Below are positions 9,255 through 20,127 of a stretch of 64,000 nucleotides of DNA, piece by piece. Position numbers and translations under genes: made by a program. Source of the DNA: Bradyrhizobium liaoningense (GTDB taxonomy: Bacteria > Pseudomonadota > Alphaproteobacteria > Rhizobiales > Xanthobacteraceae); NCBI RefSeq assembly GCF_018130785.1, contig NZ_JAFCJT010000001.1:930001-994000 (forward strand), given 5' to 3'. The notes below the pieces were generated by a model. It saw only the letters and a list, made by a program, of their open reading frames with translations, was not told the DNA's origin and searched no databases. How positions within the stretch are numbered: the stretch's first letter is position 1; the number at the start of each line of letters is the position of its first letter.

Positions 9255-10115
9255 ATGAATGCCTCGCCCTCCCCATCCGTCCCGCCGGCCGGCTCGGCCG
9301 GGCCTGACGTGCTGCGGACGCTGCTGGAACGGCCGATTCCGGCAGTGATGGGCGTGCTCAACGTCACCCCGGATTCCTTCTCCGACGGAGGAGAATTCAT
9401 CGCGCCCGAGCTGGCGCTTCCGCGGGCGCGGGCGATGATCGAGGCCGGGGTCGACATCATCGACATCGGCGCCGAGTCCACCCGGCCCTACACGGGCGCC
9501 CGGCCGGTCACGGCGGAAGGCGAGCTTGGCCGGTTGAGGCCCGTGCTGGCCAAAGTCGTGGCGCTGGGCGTTCCCGTGTCGATCGACAGCATGAAGGCAG
9601 AGGTAGTGGCCTTTGCACTCGACCAGGGCGCTGCGATCGCCAACGACGTCTGGGGCCTGCAACGCGATGCCGACATGGCGCCACTGGTCGCCGCGAAAGG
9701 CGTCCCCGTCATCGTCATGCACAACCGCGACAGCGTCGATTCCGTCATCGACATCGTCGCGGACATGAAGGCGTTCTTCCTGCGCTCGCTGGACATAGCA
9801 GCGAAAGCCGGCATCGCGCGCGACAAGATCATCCTCGATCCCGGAATCGGCTTCGGCAAGACGGCCGAGCAGAGCATGATCGCGCTGGCGCGGCTGCGCG
9901 AGCTCGACATGTTCGGCCTGCCGGTCCTGGTCGGAGCCTCGCGCAAGCGCTTCATCGCCTCGGTGTCGCCGTCGGAGCCGAAGGAGCGTCTCGCCGGCTC
10001 GATCGCCGCGCACCTGATCGCCGCGCAGCGCGGCGCGAAAATCATCCGGACCCATGACGTCGCCGAGACCTTGCAGGCCCTGCGGGTCGCGAACGCAATC
10101 GAGAGCAAGCAATGA
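9255..10115 (+). CDS. folP: dihydropteroate synthase
   Basis: This 286-residue TIM-barrel enzyme condenses 6-hydroxymethyl-dihydropterin diphosphate with p-aminobenzoate to dihydropteroate in folate synthesis, and is the sulfonamide target. Motifs seen: NVTPDSFSDGG (diphosphate loop), DIGAESTRP, the strand IDSMKAEV, and LDPGIGFGKT, with the C-terminal GASRKRF loop. The frame is open upstream to 9078 through the repeat, so I chose ATG 9255, which leaves a 30-residue tail before the fold. The last four bases overlap the folB start, so translation is coupled in a folP-folB-folK operon. Confidence 0.95.
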   Translation: MNASPSPSVPPAGSAGPDVLRTLLERPIPAVMGVLNVTPDSFSDGGEFIAPELALPRARAMIEAGVDIIDIGAESTRPYTGARPVTAEGELGRLRPVLAKVVALGVPVSIDSMKAEVVAFALDQGAAIANDVWGLQRDADMAPLVAAKGVPVIVMHNRDSVDSVIDIVADMKAFFLRSLDIAAKAGIARDKIILDPGIGFGKTAEQSMIALARLRELDMFGLPVLVGASRKRFIASVSPSEPKERLAGSIAAHLIAAQRGAKIIRTHDVAETLQALRVANAIESKQ

Positions 10116-10480
10116 CCGATACGATCTTCGTCACCGGCCTGTCGATCCACGCCCGCCACGGCGTGATGGATCACGAGACCGAAGTCGGCCAGCGTTTCGT
10201 CATCGATCTCGAACTCTACACCGACCTGTCGGAGCCCTCGCGCAGCGACCGCCTCTCCGACACCGTGTCCTACGCCGAGGTCGTGGCGACCACGACGGCG
10301 GCATTCAAGAACACCAACTACAAGCTTTTGGAGCGCGCGGCCGGCGCGGTGGCCGATGCCATCCTGTCGCACTTCCCGCGCATTCGCGCGGTGAAGATCA
10401 CCGTGCACAAGCCGCATGCGCCGATCGCGGCGATCTTCGACGATGTCGGCATCATGCTGACGCGTTCGCGGCACCCCTGA
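10112..10480 (+). CDS. folB: dihydroneopterin aldolase
   Basis: This 122-residue enzyme converts dihydroneopterin to 6-hydroxymethyl-dihydropterin and glycolaldehyde. Family signatures: the start TIFVTGLSIHARHGVMDHE with the HGV core, the YAEVV strand, and the C-terminal KPHAPI containing the catalytic-region lysine. The start overlaps folP by four bases (ATGA) and folK begins two bases after the stop. The three folate genes are clearly one transcription unit covering consecutive pterin steps. Confidence 0.94.
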   Translation: MTDTIFVTGLSIHARHGVMDHETEVGQRFVIDLELYTDLSEPSRSDRLSDTVSYAEVVATTTAAFKNTNYKLLERAAGAVADAILSHFPRIRAVKITVHKPHAPIAAIFDDVGIMLTRSRHP

Positions 10481-10481
10481 C

Positions 10482-10973
10482 ATGGCGAGCGTGCTGATCG
10501 CACTCGGCGGCAATGTCGGCGATGTCCGCGCGACATTCCGCAAGGCGATCGCCCATATCTGCGGCATGGCGCAAGCCGCAATGATCGCGCGCTCGTCCGA
10601 CTATACGACGCCGCCCTGGGGCGACGAGGATCAGGATCCGTTCATCAATGCCTGCGTCGAAATCGAGACCGACCTCGATCCGCACGCGCTGCTGTTCGTG
10701 ATGCAGAAGGTCGAGCAGAAATTCGGCCGCACGCGGGAGAAGGATCGGCGCTGGGGGCCGCGCACGCTCGATCTCGACATGATCGCCTATGACGACGTCA
10801 GCTTCGAGAAACCCGACCTGACCCTGCCGCATCCGCGTTTGTTCGAGCGCGCTTTCGTGCTGGTGCCGCTGGCGGAGATCGCGCCCGACCGCGTGATATC
10901 AGGCATTCGTGTGCGTGACGGGCTTGCCAGCGTCTCGACGCAAGGCATTGAGCGGCTTCCGGATACCGGTTAA
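10482..10973 (+). CDS. folK: HPPK, hydroxymethyl-dihydropterin pyrophosphokinase
   Basis: This 163-residue enzyme transfers diphosphate from ATP to 6-hydroxymethyl-dihydropterin, making the FolP substrate. Diagnostic pieces: IALGGNVGD at the N-terminus, the pterin-binding YTTPPWG, and WGPRTLDLDMIAYDD with the two magnesium-binding aspartates, then LPHPRLFERAFVL. The length is normal. It is the last gene of the folP-folB-folK operon; the next gene is 81 bases on. Confidence 0.95.
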   Translation: MASVLIALGGNVGDVRATFRKAIAHICGMAQAAMIARSSDYTTPPWGDEDQDPFINACVEIETDLDPHALLFVMQKVEQKFGRTREKDRRWGPRTLDLDMIAYDDVSFEKPDLTLPHPRLFERAFVLVPLAEIAPDRVISGIRVRDGLASVSTQGIERLPDTG

Positions 10974-11054
10974 CCAAAAACAACCGTTTGCAGGGGCGGC
11001 CCGCCGTGGCAATTTCGCCTGCGAATAACAAGCCGTTTGGGAGCCCTTCGCCGT

Positions 11055-12926
11055 ATGACCTCCGTGACTGACGACCTGCCGCTGGCGGCCGATTTTCCCA
11101 AGGCGACCGTCGAAGACTGGCGCAAGCTGGTCGACGGCGTGCTGAAGGGCGCGCCGTTCGAGAAGCTGGTCGGCAAGACCTATGACGGCCTCAAGATTGA
11201 TCCGCTCTATCCGCGCGCCAGGGGCGTCGCGCCCGTGGTGGGACGGCCTGCGGCCGCGCCGTGGCAGATCATGCAGCGGATCGACGATCCCGATGCGGCG
11301 CTCGCGAACGCGCAGGCGCTGACCGATCTCGAAAACGGCGCGACGGGTCTCGCGGTGGTGTTCGCCGGCGGCAGTGGCGCTCACGGGTTCGGGCTGGAAC
11401 CTTCGGCGGATGCGGTCGCAAAGGTCTTCAAGGACATTCATCTCGATGCCGGCATCGGCATCGAGCTCCAGATCGGTCCGCAATCGCGGATGGCGGCGAT
11501 CCACGTCGCGGAATATGTCAAGAGCCGGGGTCGCGATCCCGCCGCCTGCAACATCCGCTTCGGGCTCGATCCGCTCGCGGCCGGTGCGGTGTGGGGTCAC
11601 AGCCCCTATACATGGGACGAGATCGTTCCGGCCGTCACTGGCGCGATCAAGGGTCTCGCCGCGCTCGGCTTCAAGGGACCGTTTGCTTCGGCCGACGGGC
11701 GCGTGATCCACGATGCCGGCGGCTCCGAAGTGCAGGAGCTTGCGTTCGTGCTCGCCTGCGGTGTCGCCTATCTGCGCGCGATCGAAGGCGCGGGCGTTCC
11801 GCTCGAGCAGGCGCAGGGCATGGTCTATGCGCGGCTCGCCGCGGATGCCGACCAATTCTTGACCATGGCAAAATTCCGCGCGCTGCGACTGCTGTGGGCA
11901 CGCATCGAAACCGCGTGCGGGCTGACGCCGAAGCCGCTGTTCATTGCGGCCGATACGGCGTGGCGCATGCTGACGCAACGCGATCCCTACGTGAACATGT
12001 TGCGCGCGACCATCGCGACATTCGCGGCCGGACTCGCCGGCGCCAATGCGATCACCGTGCTGCCGCACACACTGGCGCTCGGGCTGCCCGATGCGTTCGC
12101 GCGGCGCGTGGCGCGCAACACGCAAGCCCTGCTGCTGGAAGAAAGCAACCTCGCCAAGGTCAGCGATCCCGCCGCCGGCGCAGGCGGCGTCGAGACACTG
12201 ACCGCGCAGCTTTGCGAGGCGGCCTGGGCGCTGTTCCAGGACAGCGAGAAAGCCGGCGGCGCCTTTGCCGCGCTTCAGCAGGGCCTGTTCCAGGGCAAGG
12301 TCGCGGCTGCGCGAAAGGCGCGCGATGCCAACATCGCAAAACGCCGCGACGTGCTGACGGGCGCCAGCGAGTTTCCGAACCTGCATGAGAGCGAAACGGC
12401 GGTGCTGAAAGCAACGCCGGTCGCACTGGCACCGTACGGCGAGCCAAAATACAAGTTCGATGCGCTGCCGCCGATCCGGCTTGCGGAACCGTTTGAGGCA
12501 CTGCGCGACAAATCCGATGCGGCGCTGAAGGCCCGCGGTGCGCGGCCGAAGGTGTTTCTGGCCAATCTCGGCACGCCCGCCGATTTCACGGCGCGGGCGA
12601 CCTTTGCCAAGAGCTTGTTCGAGGCCGGCGGCATCCAGGCCGTCGACAGCGAGGGCTTTGCCGATCCGGCCAAATTGGCCGCCGCATTCAAGGCCTCCGG
12701 CGCCGAGCTTGCCTGCCTTTGTTCCAGCGACAAGGTTTATGCGGAACACGCCGAAGCTGCCGCCAAGGCCCTGCAAACGGCCGGTGCGCGACATATCTAT
12801 CTGGCAGGCCGTCCGACTGATGCCGAGGCGGCGCTGCGTGCGGCCGGCGTCACGGGTTTTGTCTTCGCCGGAGGCGATGCGCTTGCGACACTGCAAGACG
12901 CTTACCGACGGATGGAGCAGGCATGA
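11055..12926 (+). CDS. mutA: methylmalonyl-CoA mutase small subunit
   Basis: This 623-residue beta (small) subunit belongs to heterodimeric methylmalonyl-CoA mutase. Its barrel is related to the large subunit, but the B12-binding region is degenerate: where the catalytic subunit has DGHDRG, this protein reads NLGTPADFTAR (about residues 505-515). It is therefore structural rather than catalytic. ATG 11055 is preferred over an in-frame TTG at 11037. The stop codon overlaps the ATG of the GFA-family gene by four bases. Together with the large subunit (13411) and meaB (20128) it serves propionate and odd-chain or branched-chain carbon use via succinyl-CoA. Confidence 0.9.
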   Translation: MTSVTDDLPLAADFPKATVEDWRKLVDGVLKGAPFEKLVGKTYDGLKIDPLYPRARGVAPVVGRPAAAPWQIMQRIDDPDAALANAQALTDLENGATGLAVVFAGGSGAHGFGLEPSADAVAKVFKDIHLDAGIGIELQIGPQSRMAAIHVAEYVKSRGRDPAACNIRFGLDPLAAGAVWGHSPYTWDEIVPAVTGAIKGLAALGFKGPFASADGRVIHDAGGSEVQELAFVLACGVAYLRAIEGAGVPLEQAQGMVYARLAADADQFLTMAKFRALRLLWARIETACGLTPKPLFIAADTAWRMLTQRDPYVNMLRATIATFAAGLAGANAITVLPHTLALGLPDAFARRVARNTQALLLEESNLAKVSDPAAGAGGVETLTAQLCEAAWALFQDSEKAGGAFAALQQGLFQGKVAAARKARDANIAKRRDVLTGASEFPNLHESETAVLKATPVALAPYGEPKYKFDALPPIRLAEPFEALRDKSDAALKARGARPKVFLANLGTPADFTARATFAKSLFEAGGIQAVDSEGFADPAKLAAAFKASGAELACLCSSDKVYAEHAEAAAKALQTAGARHIYLAGRPTDAEAALRAAGVTGFVFAGGDALATLQDAYRRMEQA

Positions 12927-13387
12927 GCGAAGCGGGCAAACCAGTCTTCACCGGCGGCTGCCAATGCGGCGCAGTGCGCTTTGCGGTGACGGCCACGCCG
13001 AACCGGGTTTCGATCTGCCACTGCCGGATGTGCCAGAAGGCGAGCGGCGCGCCGTTCGCCTCCTTCGCCGACATCAACCGGACGGACTTCGCCTGGAGCA
13101 AGGGGCAGCCGTCGTTCTTCCGCTCCTCCTCGATCGCCGATCGCGGCTATTGCGCCGCCTGCGGCACGCCGCTGAGCTTTGGCCGCATCGACGGCGACCG
13201 GATCGAGATCATGACCGGCGCCTTCGACCGGCCCGACCAGTTGGTGCCGACCCGGCAATACGGAACCGAGTCCCGCCTCGGCTGGGTGGTCGGAATCTCC
13301 AACCTGCCGAGCCAGACCACGCAACAGAATTACGGGCCGGAGAAGATGGCGACCATCGTCAGCCATCAGCATCCGGACCATGATTGA
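12923..13387 (+). CDS. GFA-family (CENP-V/GFA) zinc protein
   Basis: This 154-residue protein belongs to the glutathione-dependent formaldehyde-activating (GFA, DUF636) fold. All zinc cysteine motifs are visible: [21 protein letters not shown] and [13 protein letters not shown] itself catalyses S-hydroxymethylglutathione formation, but most members have no assigned substrate. It overlaps mutA by four bases and ends 23 bases before the large mutase subunit, so it is embedded in the mutase operon. That position is unusual and hints at detoxifying a reactive intermediate, which is inference only. Confidence 0.9.
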   Translation: MSEAGKPVFTGGCQCGAVRFAVTATPNRVSICHCRMCQKASGAPFASFADINRTDFAWSKGQPSFFRSSSIADRGYCAACGTPLSFGRIDGDRIEIMTGAFDRPDQLVPTRQYGTESRLGWVVGISNLPSQTTQQNYGPEKMATIVSHQHPDHD

Positions 13388-13410
13388 GCGCCTATGATAT
13401 GGTTGAAGCC

Positions 13411-15567
<2,157 letters not shown>

Positions 15568-15604
15568 ATGCTACGCTGGCCGGATAACCGGCCGGGTTGC
15601 GTCC

Positions 15605-15901
15605 ATGACACGTGATGAGATCATCGCTGCGATACGCAAGAACGCTGATGCCATCAAAGCCAAGGGCGTCTCGAAGCTCGCCATCCTCGGCTCCCGGGCT
15701 GGCGACGATTATCGCCCGGACAGCGACATCGATGTCCTGGTCGAGGTCGAACCGGAGGCCTCTTTCTCGCTGCTCAACCTGATCGACGTCGAGCGGATCA
15801 TCGAGGATGCGACCGGCTTGCAGGCGCAGGCGACCGTCCGGCGCTCCGCCTCCCCCCACTCTGCGCAGCAGATCGCAGACGACATCCTCGAAATATTCTG
15901 A
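15605..15901 (+). CDS. MNT-type nucleotidyltransferase, orphan antitoxin-like
   Basis: This 98-residue minimal nucleotidyltransferase of the DNA polymerase beta superfamily has the motif GSRAGDDYRPDSDIDVLVEV, which carries the GS and two metal-binding aspartates. Such MNT proteins normally pair with a HEPN toxin and neutralise it, in some cases by AMP transfer. No HEPN-like gene is adjacent: upstream is mutB and downstream an exported protein. ATG 15605 lies just after a short GGCCGG hairpin. It is either a solitary survivor of a toxin-antitoxin pair or an independently used nucleotidyltransferase. Confidence 0.8.
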   Translation: MTRDEIIAAIRKNADAIKAKGVSKLAILGSRAGDDYRPDSDIDVLVEVEPEASFSLLNLIDVERIIEDATGLQAQATVRRSASPHSAQQIADDILEIF

Positions 15902-15924
15902 CGCTCACGTAAGGAGCACTCCCC

Positions 15925-16707
15925 TTGAAGTTCATGATTGGTTTGAGCGTCGCCGTGGCGCTTGGCGCAACGTGCGTGATCTCCACCTTCGCGGCGGACA
16001 CCAAGCCCGACGCCGTGCTCAAGACCAAGAGCATCGAGGCGCGCGTCTTCCTCGACGACGGGATCAAGGCGGATGCAATGCTCGCGGCGGATTGCCTGGC
16101 CGAAGGCAGGAAGTGGCTCGACAAGAACGCAGCCGAAGCCGCCGCCTCGCGCAAGGAGGATCCGCAATTCTTCAAGGACGGCGGTTGGGACTTCGAGCGC
16201 AAATATGCGATCCGCTCAGTGGTGGCAGAGCGTTATGTCAGCGTCCTGCGCAACGACTACATGGACACCCATGGCGCCCATCCCAATTCGGACGTGAATA
16301 CGATCCTGTGGGACAAGATGGACGGCAAGCGCATCTCGATCCGCCCGTTCTTCACCGAGACCGCCGACAACGGGGCGACCATGAAGGCGATGGTGAAGGC
16401 CGTGGTCGCCTCACTGAGAGCCGAGAAGAAGAAGCGCGGCACCAGCGAGACCGCGACCGACGAGTGGTTCAAGGAGCTCGCTCCGAGCCTGCTCAAGATC
16501 GGCGCTGTGACGCTCGCGCCTTCAACCGACGCGGGCAAGAGTTCCGGGCTCACCTTCCACTATCCGCCTTACGCGGTCGGCCCTTACGCCGAGGGCGAAT
16601 ATGTCGCCTTCGTGCCGTGGGAAACGCTGAAGACCTATTTCACGGCGGAAGGCATACGCATCTTCGGTGGCGCGCGGCCGAAGGGCGATGCGGACGAGCC
16701 GCAGTGA
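15925..16707 (+). CDS. exported DUF3298 (RsiV-like) protein
   Basis: This 260-residue secreted or periplasmic protein has a signal peptide of about 24 residues (hydrophobic core, then STFAAD). The C-terminal segment LTFHYPPYAVGPYAEGEYVA and the following FVPWETLKTYF are the DUF3298 signature. The same domain forms the extracytoplasmic sensor of the anti-sigma factor RsiV, which binds lysozyme. Unlike RsiV, this protein has no membrane-crossing anti-sigma portion and no sigma factor next to it. Its role is unknown. It starts 23 bases after the nucleotidyltransferase gene. Confidence 0.8.
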   Translation: MKFMIGLSVAVALGATCVISTFAADTKPDAVLKTKSIEARVFLDDGIKADAMLAADCLAEGRKWLDKNAAEAAASRKEDPQFFKDGGWDFERKYAIRSVVAERYVSVLRNDYMDTHGAHPNSDVNTILWDKMDGKRISIRPFFTETADNGATMKAMVKAVVASLRAEKKKRGTSETATDEWFKELAPSLLKIGAVTLAPSTDAGKSSGLTFHYPPYAVGPYAEGEYVAFVPWETLKTYFTAEGIRIFGGARPKGDADEPQ

Positions 16708-16745
16708 TGATGTTTTGAGCAGCGACACGTTGCTCACAGCGCTGT

Positions 16746-16757
16746 GGTAGCGCTACC
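16746..16757. promoter_or_regulatory. LacI-family-like operator palindrome
   Basis: GGTAGCGCTACC is a perfect 12-base palindrome with the central CG typical of LacI/GalR-family operators (compare the TGGTAGCGCTAACA-type sites known for sugar regulators). It directly abuts the predicted -35 of the tctC promoter. No LacI-type gene lies in this window. Confidence 0.45.
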
Positions 16758-16787
16758 TTGCAGCGGCGCCGCAAAGCCGACTAGAAT
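16758..16787 (+). promoter_or_regulatory. putative sigma-70 promoter for tctCBA
   Basis: TTGCAG (16758-16763) and TAGAAT (16782-16787) are spaced by 18 bases. Transcription would start about 45 bases before the tctC ATG. The adjacent palindrome would allow repressor control. Confidence 0.45.
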
Positions 16788-16838
16788 GCCTTCATTGACA
16801 AGAGCGCCCGATGTCACGGGCGCCGCTGGGAGGCATTG

Positions 16839-17831
16839 ATGTCCAAGATTTCGCGCCGCACTTTTGCGGCCTCTTCCGCCGCGATTGCCGCATCCGCAGC
16901 ATTCGGTCTCACACCCGCACGCGCACAGGCCTATCCGGCGCGCCCGGTCACCGTGATCGTGCCCTGGGGCGCCGGTGGCGGCACCGACGCGACTGCGCGC
17001 ATTGTCGCAGCCTTGCTGGAAAAGGATCTCGGCCAGCCCTTCAACGTCGTCAACCGCACCGGCGGTTCAGGCGTGGTCGGCCATAGCGCGATCGCGACCG
17101 CGCAGCCGGACGGCTACACGATCGGCATGCTCACCGTCGAAATCTCGATGATGCACTGGCAGGGCCTCACCGAGCTGACGCCGAAGAGCTACACGCCGCT
17201 GGCGCTGATGAACGAGGACCCGCCCGGCATCCAGGTCTCCTCGTCCTCACCCTACAAGACCGTGAAAGAGCTCGCCGAAGCGATCAAGGCGGCGCCTCCC
17301 GGCAAGTTCAAGGCGTCGGGCACCGGCCAGGGCGGCATCTGGCATCTGGCGCTGGTCGGCTGGATGCAGGCGATGGGCCTGCCCGCCAACCAGGTCGCCT
17401 GGGTGCCGTCGAACGGCGCGGCGCCCGCGATGCAGGACCTCGCCGCCGGCGGCCTCGACCTCACCACCTGCTCGGTGCCGGAGGCGCGCGCCATCATCGA
17501 GGCGGGCAAGGCGAAGAGCCTTGCCATCATGGCGCCGGCGCGCAACCCGATCTTCAAGGACGTGCCGACGCTGAAGGAGGCGATGGGTATCGACTACGCA
17601 ACCGGCGCCTGGCGCGGCATCGGCGCACCGAAGAACCTGCCGCCGGAGATCGCAACGAAACTCACCGCGGCGCTGAAGAAGGTCTACGACTCCGCCGAGT
17701 TCAAGGACTTCATGAGCAATCGCGGCTTCGGCACGGTGTGGGGCGACGGCGGCGAGTTCGCAAGCTTCATGGACAAGGGCGACGCCCAGATGGGCACCGC
17801 GATGAAGGCGGCGGGTTTGTCGAAGGCTTAA
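16839..17831 (+). CDS. tctC: tripartite tricarboxylate transporter substrate-binding protein
   Basis: This 330-residue periplasmic binding protein is of the Bug/TctC family. The N-terminus carries a twin-arginine motif (SRRTFAASS) and a hydrophobic core ending AQA, so Tat or Sec export is likely. Family features: YPARPVTVIVPWGAGGGTDA at the start of the mature protein and the ligand-loop sequences that follow. ATG 16839 is used; a TTG lies immediately before it. It delivers a carboxylate to the TctA/TctB membrane pair encoded downstream. The ligand is not predictable. The repeat at 17894-18034 separates it from tctB. Confidence 0.9.
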   Translation: MSKISRRTFAASSAAIAASAAFGLTPARAQAYPARPVTVIVPWGAGGGTDATARIVAALLEKDLGQPFNVVNRTGGSGVVGHSAIATAQPDGYTIGMLTVEISMMHWQGLTELTPKSYTPLALMNEDPPGIQVSSSSPYKTVKELAEAIKAAPPGKFKASGTGQGGIWHLALVGWMQAMGLPANQVAWVPSNGAAPAMQDLAAGGLDLTTCSVPEARAIIEAGKAKSLAIMAPARNPIFKDVPTLKEAMGIDYATGAWRGIGAPKNLPPEIATKLTAALKKVYDSAEFKDFMSNRGFGTVWGDGGEFASFMDKGDAQMGTAMKAAGLSKA

Positions 17832-17893
17832 TTCCGCTGCTGCTCTCGCGTGAGATAAACGTGGTTGGAGTGATTGGATCGCGGACTTCCTCG

Positions 17894-18034
17894 CCTCTCC
17901 CCGCCTGCGGGGAGAGGCCGGATCGCATCGCAGATGCGATCCGGGTGAGGAAGGGTCTCCGCGGAACCAACTCTCACCTCCCTCGCGGCGAGCCTCCCTC
18001 ACCTCAACCCTCTCCCCGCAAGCGGGGCGAGGGA
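17894..18034. repeat. intergenic palindromic repeat, family D
   Basis: CCTCTCCCCGCCTGCGGGGA opens the element and CTCTCCCCGCAAGCGGGGCG closes it. Inner inverted pairs lie around GGATCGCATC and GATGCGATCC. It sits inside the tct operon between tctC and tctB, where it could lower expression of the membrane subunits relative to the binding protein. Confidence 0.75.
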
Positions 18035-18068
18035 GCGCACTTCCCGGAATTCTGACAGGACTTCGCCC

Positions 18069-18560
18069 ATGCGTCTTCCCGACTCCGTCACGGGATCGTT
18101 TCTCGTCGTGCTCGGCGCTGCGGCCGCCTATGGCGGCTGGATCTTGCCGCCCGTGCCGGGGCAACCGGTCGGCCCCAACGTATTCCCGCTCGTGATCGGC
18201 ATCGGGCTCGCGCTGTGTGGGCTCGCGATCGTGTTCGGCATCGGCCATTCATTCGAGGAGGAGGAAGAGCTGGTCCCGCTCGAGGACGGCCAGGTGGCTG
18301 CGCCGCCGCCGCAGAGCAAGCTCTACGGCCTGCGCGCCCTGCTGCCGCCGGCGCTTCTGCTGTTCTACGTCGCTGCCGCCGACCGGCTCGGCTTCATCAT
18401 CACCGCGGCGATCATGGTCTACATCACCGCGACCGCGCTCGGGGCGAAGTGGAAGCTTGCGCTGCCGCTGGCGGCGCTGTCGCCCTTCGCCATCCACCTC
18501 ATCTTCGGCAAGCTGCTGCGCGTGCCGCTGCCCGCCGGTCTGCTGCCGACGCCCTGGTGA
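18069..18560 (+). CDS. tctB: tripartite tricarboxylate transporter small permease
   Basis: This 163-residue membrane protein has four predicted helices and a charged loop (EEEEELVPLEDG) between helices 2 and 3, which matches TctB. It forms the small membrane subunit of the tripartite tricarboxylate transporter with TctA. The stop codon is four bases before the tctA start, so the pair is translationally linked. Confidence 0.85.
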   Translation: MRLPDSVTGSFLVVLGAAAAYGGWILPPVPGQPVGPNVFPLVIGIGLALCGLAIVFGIGHSFEEEEELVPLEDGQVAAPPPQSKLYGLRALLPPALLLFYVAAADRLGFIITAAIMVYITATALGAKWKLALPLAALSPFAIHLIFGKLLRVPLPAGLLPTPW

Positions 18561-18564
18561 TCCC

Positions 18565-20076
18565 ATGCTGAAAACCCTGATCGACGCGTTCGCCCTGATC
18601 TCCACCTGGGAGGTCATCATCGCGATGTTCGCAGCCTCCGTTTACGGGCTCGTCATCGGCTCGCTGCCGGGCCTGTCGGCGACGATGGCGACCGCCCTGC
18701 TCGTCCCCGTCACCTTCTACCTGTCGCCGATCGCAGCGATCGCGACCATTGTCGCGGCCTCCTCAATGGCGATCTTCTCGGGCGACATCCCCGGCGCGCT
18801 GCTGCGCATTCCCGGCACCCCCGCCTCGGCAGCCTATGCCGACGAAGCCTACGCCATGACGCGCAAGGGCCAGGCCGAGCTCGCGCTCGGGGCCGGCGTG
18901 TGGTTCTCCGCCGTCGGCGGCATCGCCGGCGTGCTGTCGCTGATGATCCTGGCGCCGCCGCTCGCCGAGATCGCGCTGTCGTTCTCGACCTTCGAATATT
19001 TCTGGCTGGCGCTGCTCGGCCTGATGTGCGCCACTTTGGTTGCGCGCTCCTCGCCGGTGAAGGCGATCGCGGGCATGTTCCTCGGCCTGCTGGTCTCGTG
19101 CATCGGCATCGAAAATCCCGGCGGCGTGCCGCGCTTCACCTTCGGGATCACCGATCTGTTCGGCGGCATCGAGCCGATCCCGGCGCTGGTCGGCGTGTTC
19201 GCGGTGGCACAGGTGATGCGCGCGATGCTGACGCCCGAGCCGCCGCCGCTGCCGCGGCGAAAATTCGGAAGCATCATGGCCGGCCAGTGGAAACTGACGA
19301 AGAAGTATCACTGGCAGATGACGCGTGGAAACATCATCGGCATCATCATCGGCGTGCTGCCCGGCGCCGGCGCCGACATGGCCGCCTGGGTCTCCTATGC
19401 GATGTCGAAACGCTTCTCCAAGGAGCCGGAGAAATTCGGCACTGGCCACGTCGAGGGCCTGGTCGAGGCCGGCGCCAGCAACAACGCCAGCATCGCCTCG
19501 GGCTGGGTGCCCTCGCTGCTGTTCGGCATCCCCGGTGACACCATCGCCGCGATCGCGATCGGCGTGCTCTACATGAAGGGCCTCAATCCCGGCCCGACGC
19601 TGTTCACCGAGAAGGCGTCGAGCATGTATGCGATCTACCTGATGTTCATCATCGCGAATATCCTGATGATCCCGCTCGGCATCGCCATGATTCGGGTCGC
19701 CGCCTACATCCTGCTGGCGCCGCGCTCAACCGTCATGCCGATCATCATGCTGTGCTGCGCGGTCGGTTCGTTCGCGATAGGCAACAACATGTTCGGCGTC
19801 GTCACCGTCGCCGCCTTCGGCGTGATCGGCTACGTGATGGAGGCCAACGGCTATCCGGTGGCCGCGATGGTGCTCGGCATCGTCATGGGCACCATGGTCG
19901 AGCAGGCCTTCGTCACCTCGCTGATCAAGTCCGACGGCAGCATCCTGCCGTTCTTCGAGCGCCCGGTCGCCGCCATCCTCGCCGCCATGGCAATCGGCGC
20001 CCTGCTCTGGCCGGTGATGGTGTGGGTCTGGCGCAAGGTGAAACCGGTGCAGGCGGCGGCAGCAACGACCCGGTGA
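18565..20076 (+). CDS. tctA: tripartite tricarboxylate transporter large permease
   Basis: This 503-residue polytopic permease shows the TctA family signatures: GSLPGLSATMATALL near the N-terminus, GDIPGALLRIPGTPASAAY, and VLPGAGADMAAWVSYA with GIPGDTIAAI in the second half. These are the paired repeats lining the transport path. The frame runs open upstream to 18217 inside tctB, but ATG 18565 gives the standard start. It imports an unknown carboxylate using the ion gradient and the TctC binding protein. meaB begins 51 bases downstream. Confidence 0.92.
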   Translation: MLKTLIDAFALISTWEVIIAMFAASVYGLVIGSLPGLSATMATALLVPVTFYLSPIAAIATIVAASSMAIFSGDIPGALLRIPGTPASAAYADEAYAMTRKGQAELALGAGVWFSAVGGIAGVLSLMILAPPLAEIALSFSTFEYFWLALLGLMCATLVARSSPVKAIAGMFLGLLVSCIGIENPGGVPRFTFGITDLFGGIEPIPALVGVFAVAQVMRAMLTPEPPPLPRRKFGSIMAGQWKLTKKYHWQMTRGNIIGIIIGVLPGAGADMAAWVSYAMSKRFSKEPEKFGTGHVEGLVEAGASNNASIASGWVPSLLFGIPGDTIAAIAIGVLYMKGLNPGPTLFTEKASSMYAIYLMFIIANILMIPLGIAMIRVAAYILLAPRSTVMPIIMLCCAVGSFAIGNNMFGVVTVAAFGVIGYVMEANGYPVAAMVLGIVMGTMVEQAFVTSLIKSDGSILPFFERPVAAILAAMAIGALLWPVMVWVWRKVKPVQAAAATTR

Positions 20077-20127
20077 TATCGGGCGGGCGGCCCTCGCCTG
20101 CCCTGCCGGGGCGTTGTAAAGCAGGGC

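Noticed and set aside
10899..12896. Open frame of 665 codons on the minus strand opposite the mutase small subunit
   Set aside because: It mirrors the codons of a well-supported gene in GC-rich DNA, with Arg/Gly/Ala-heavy composition and no family motif.
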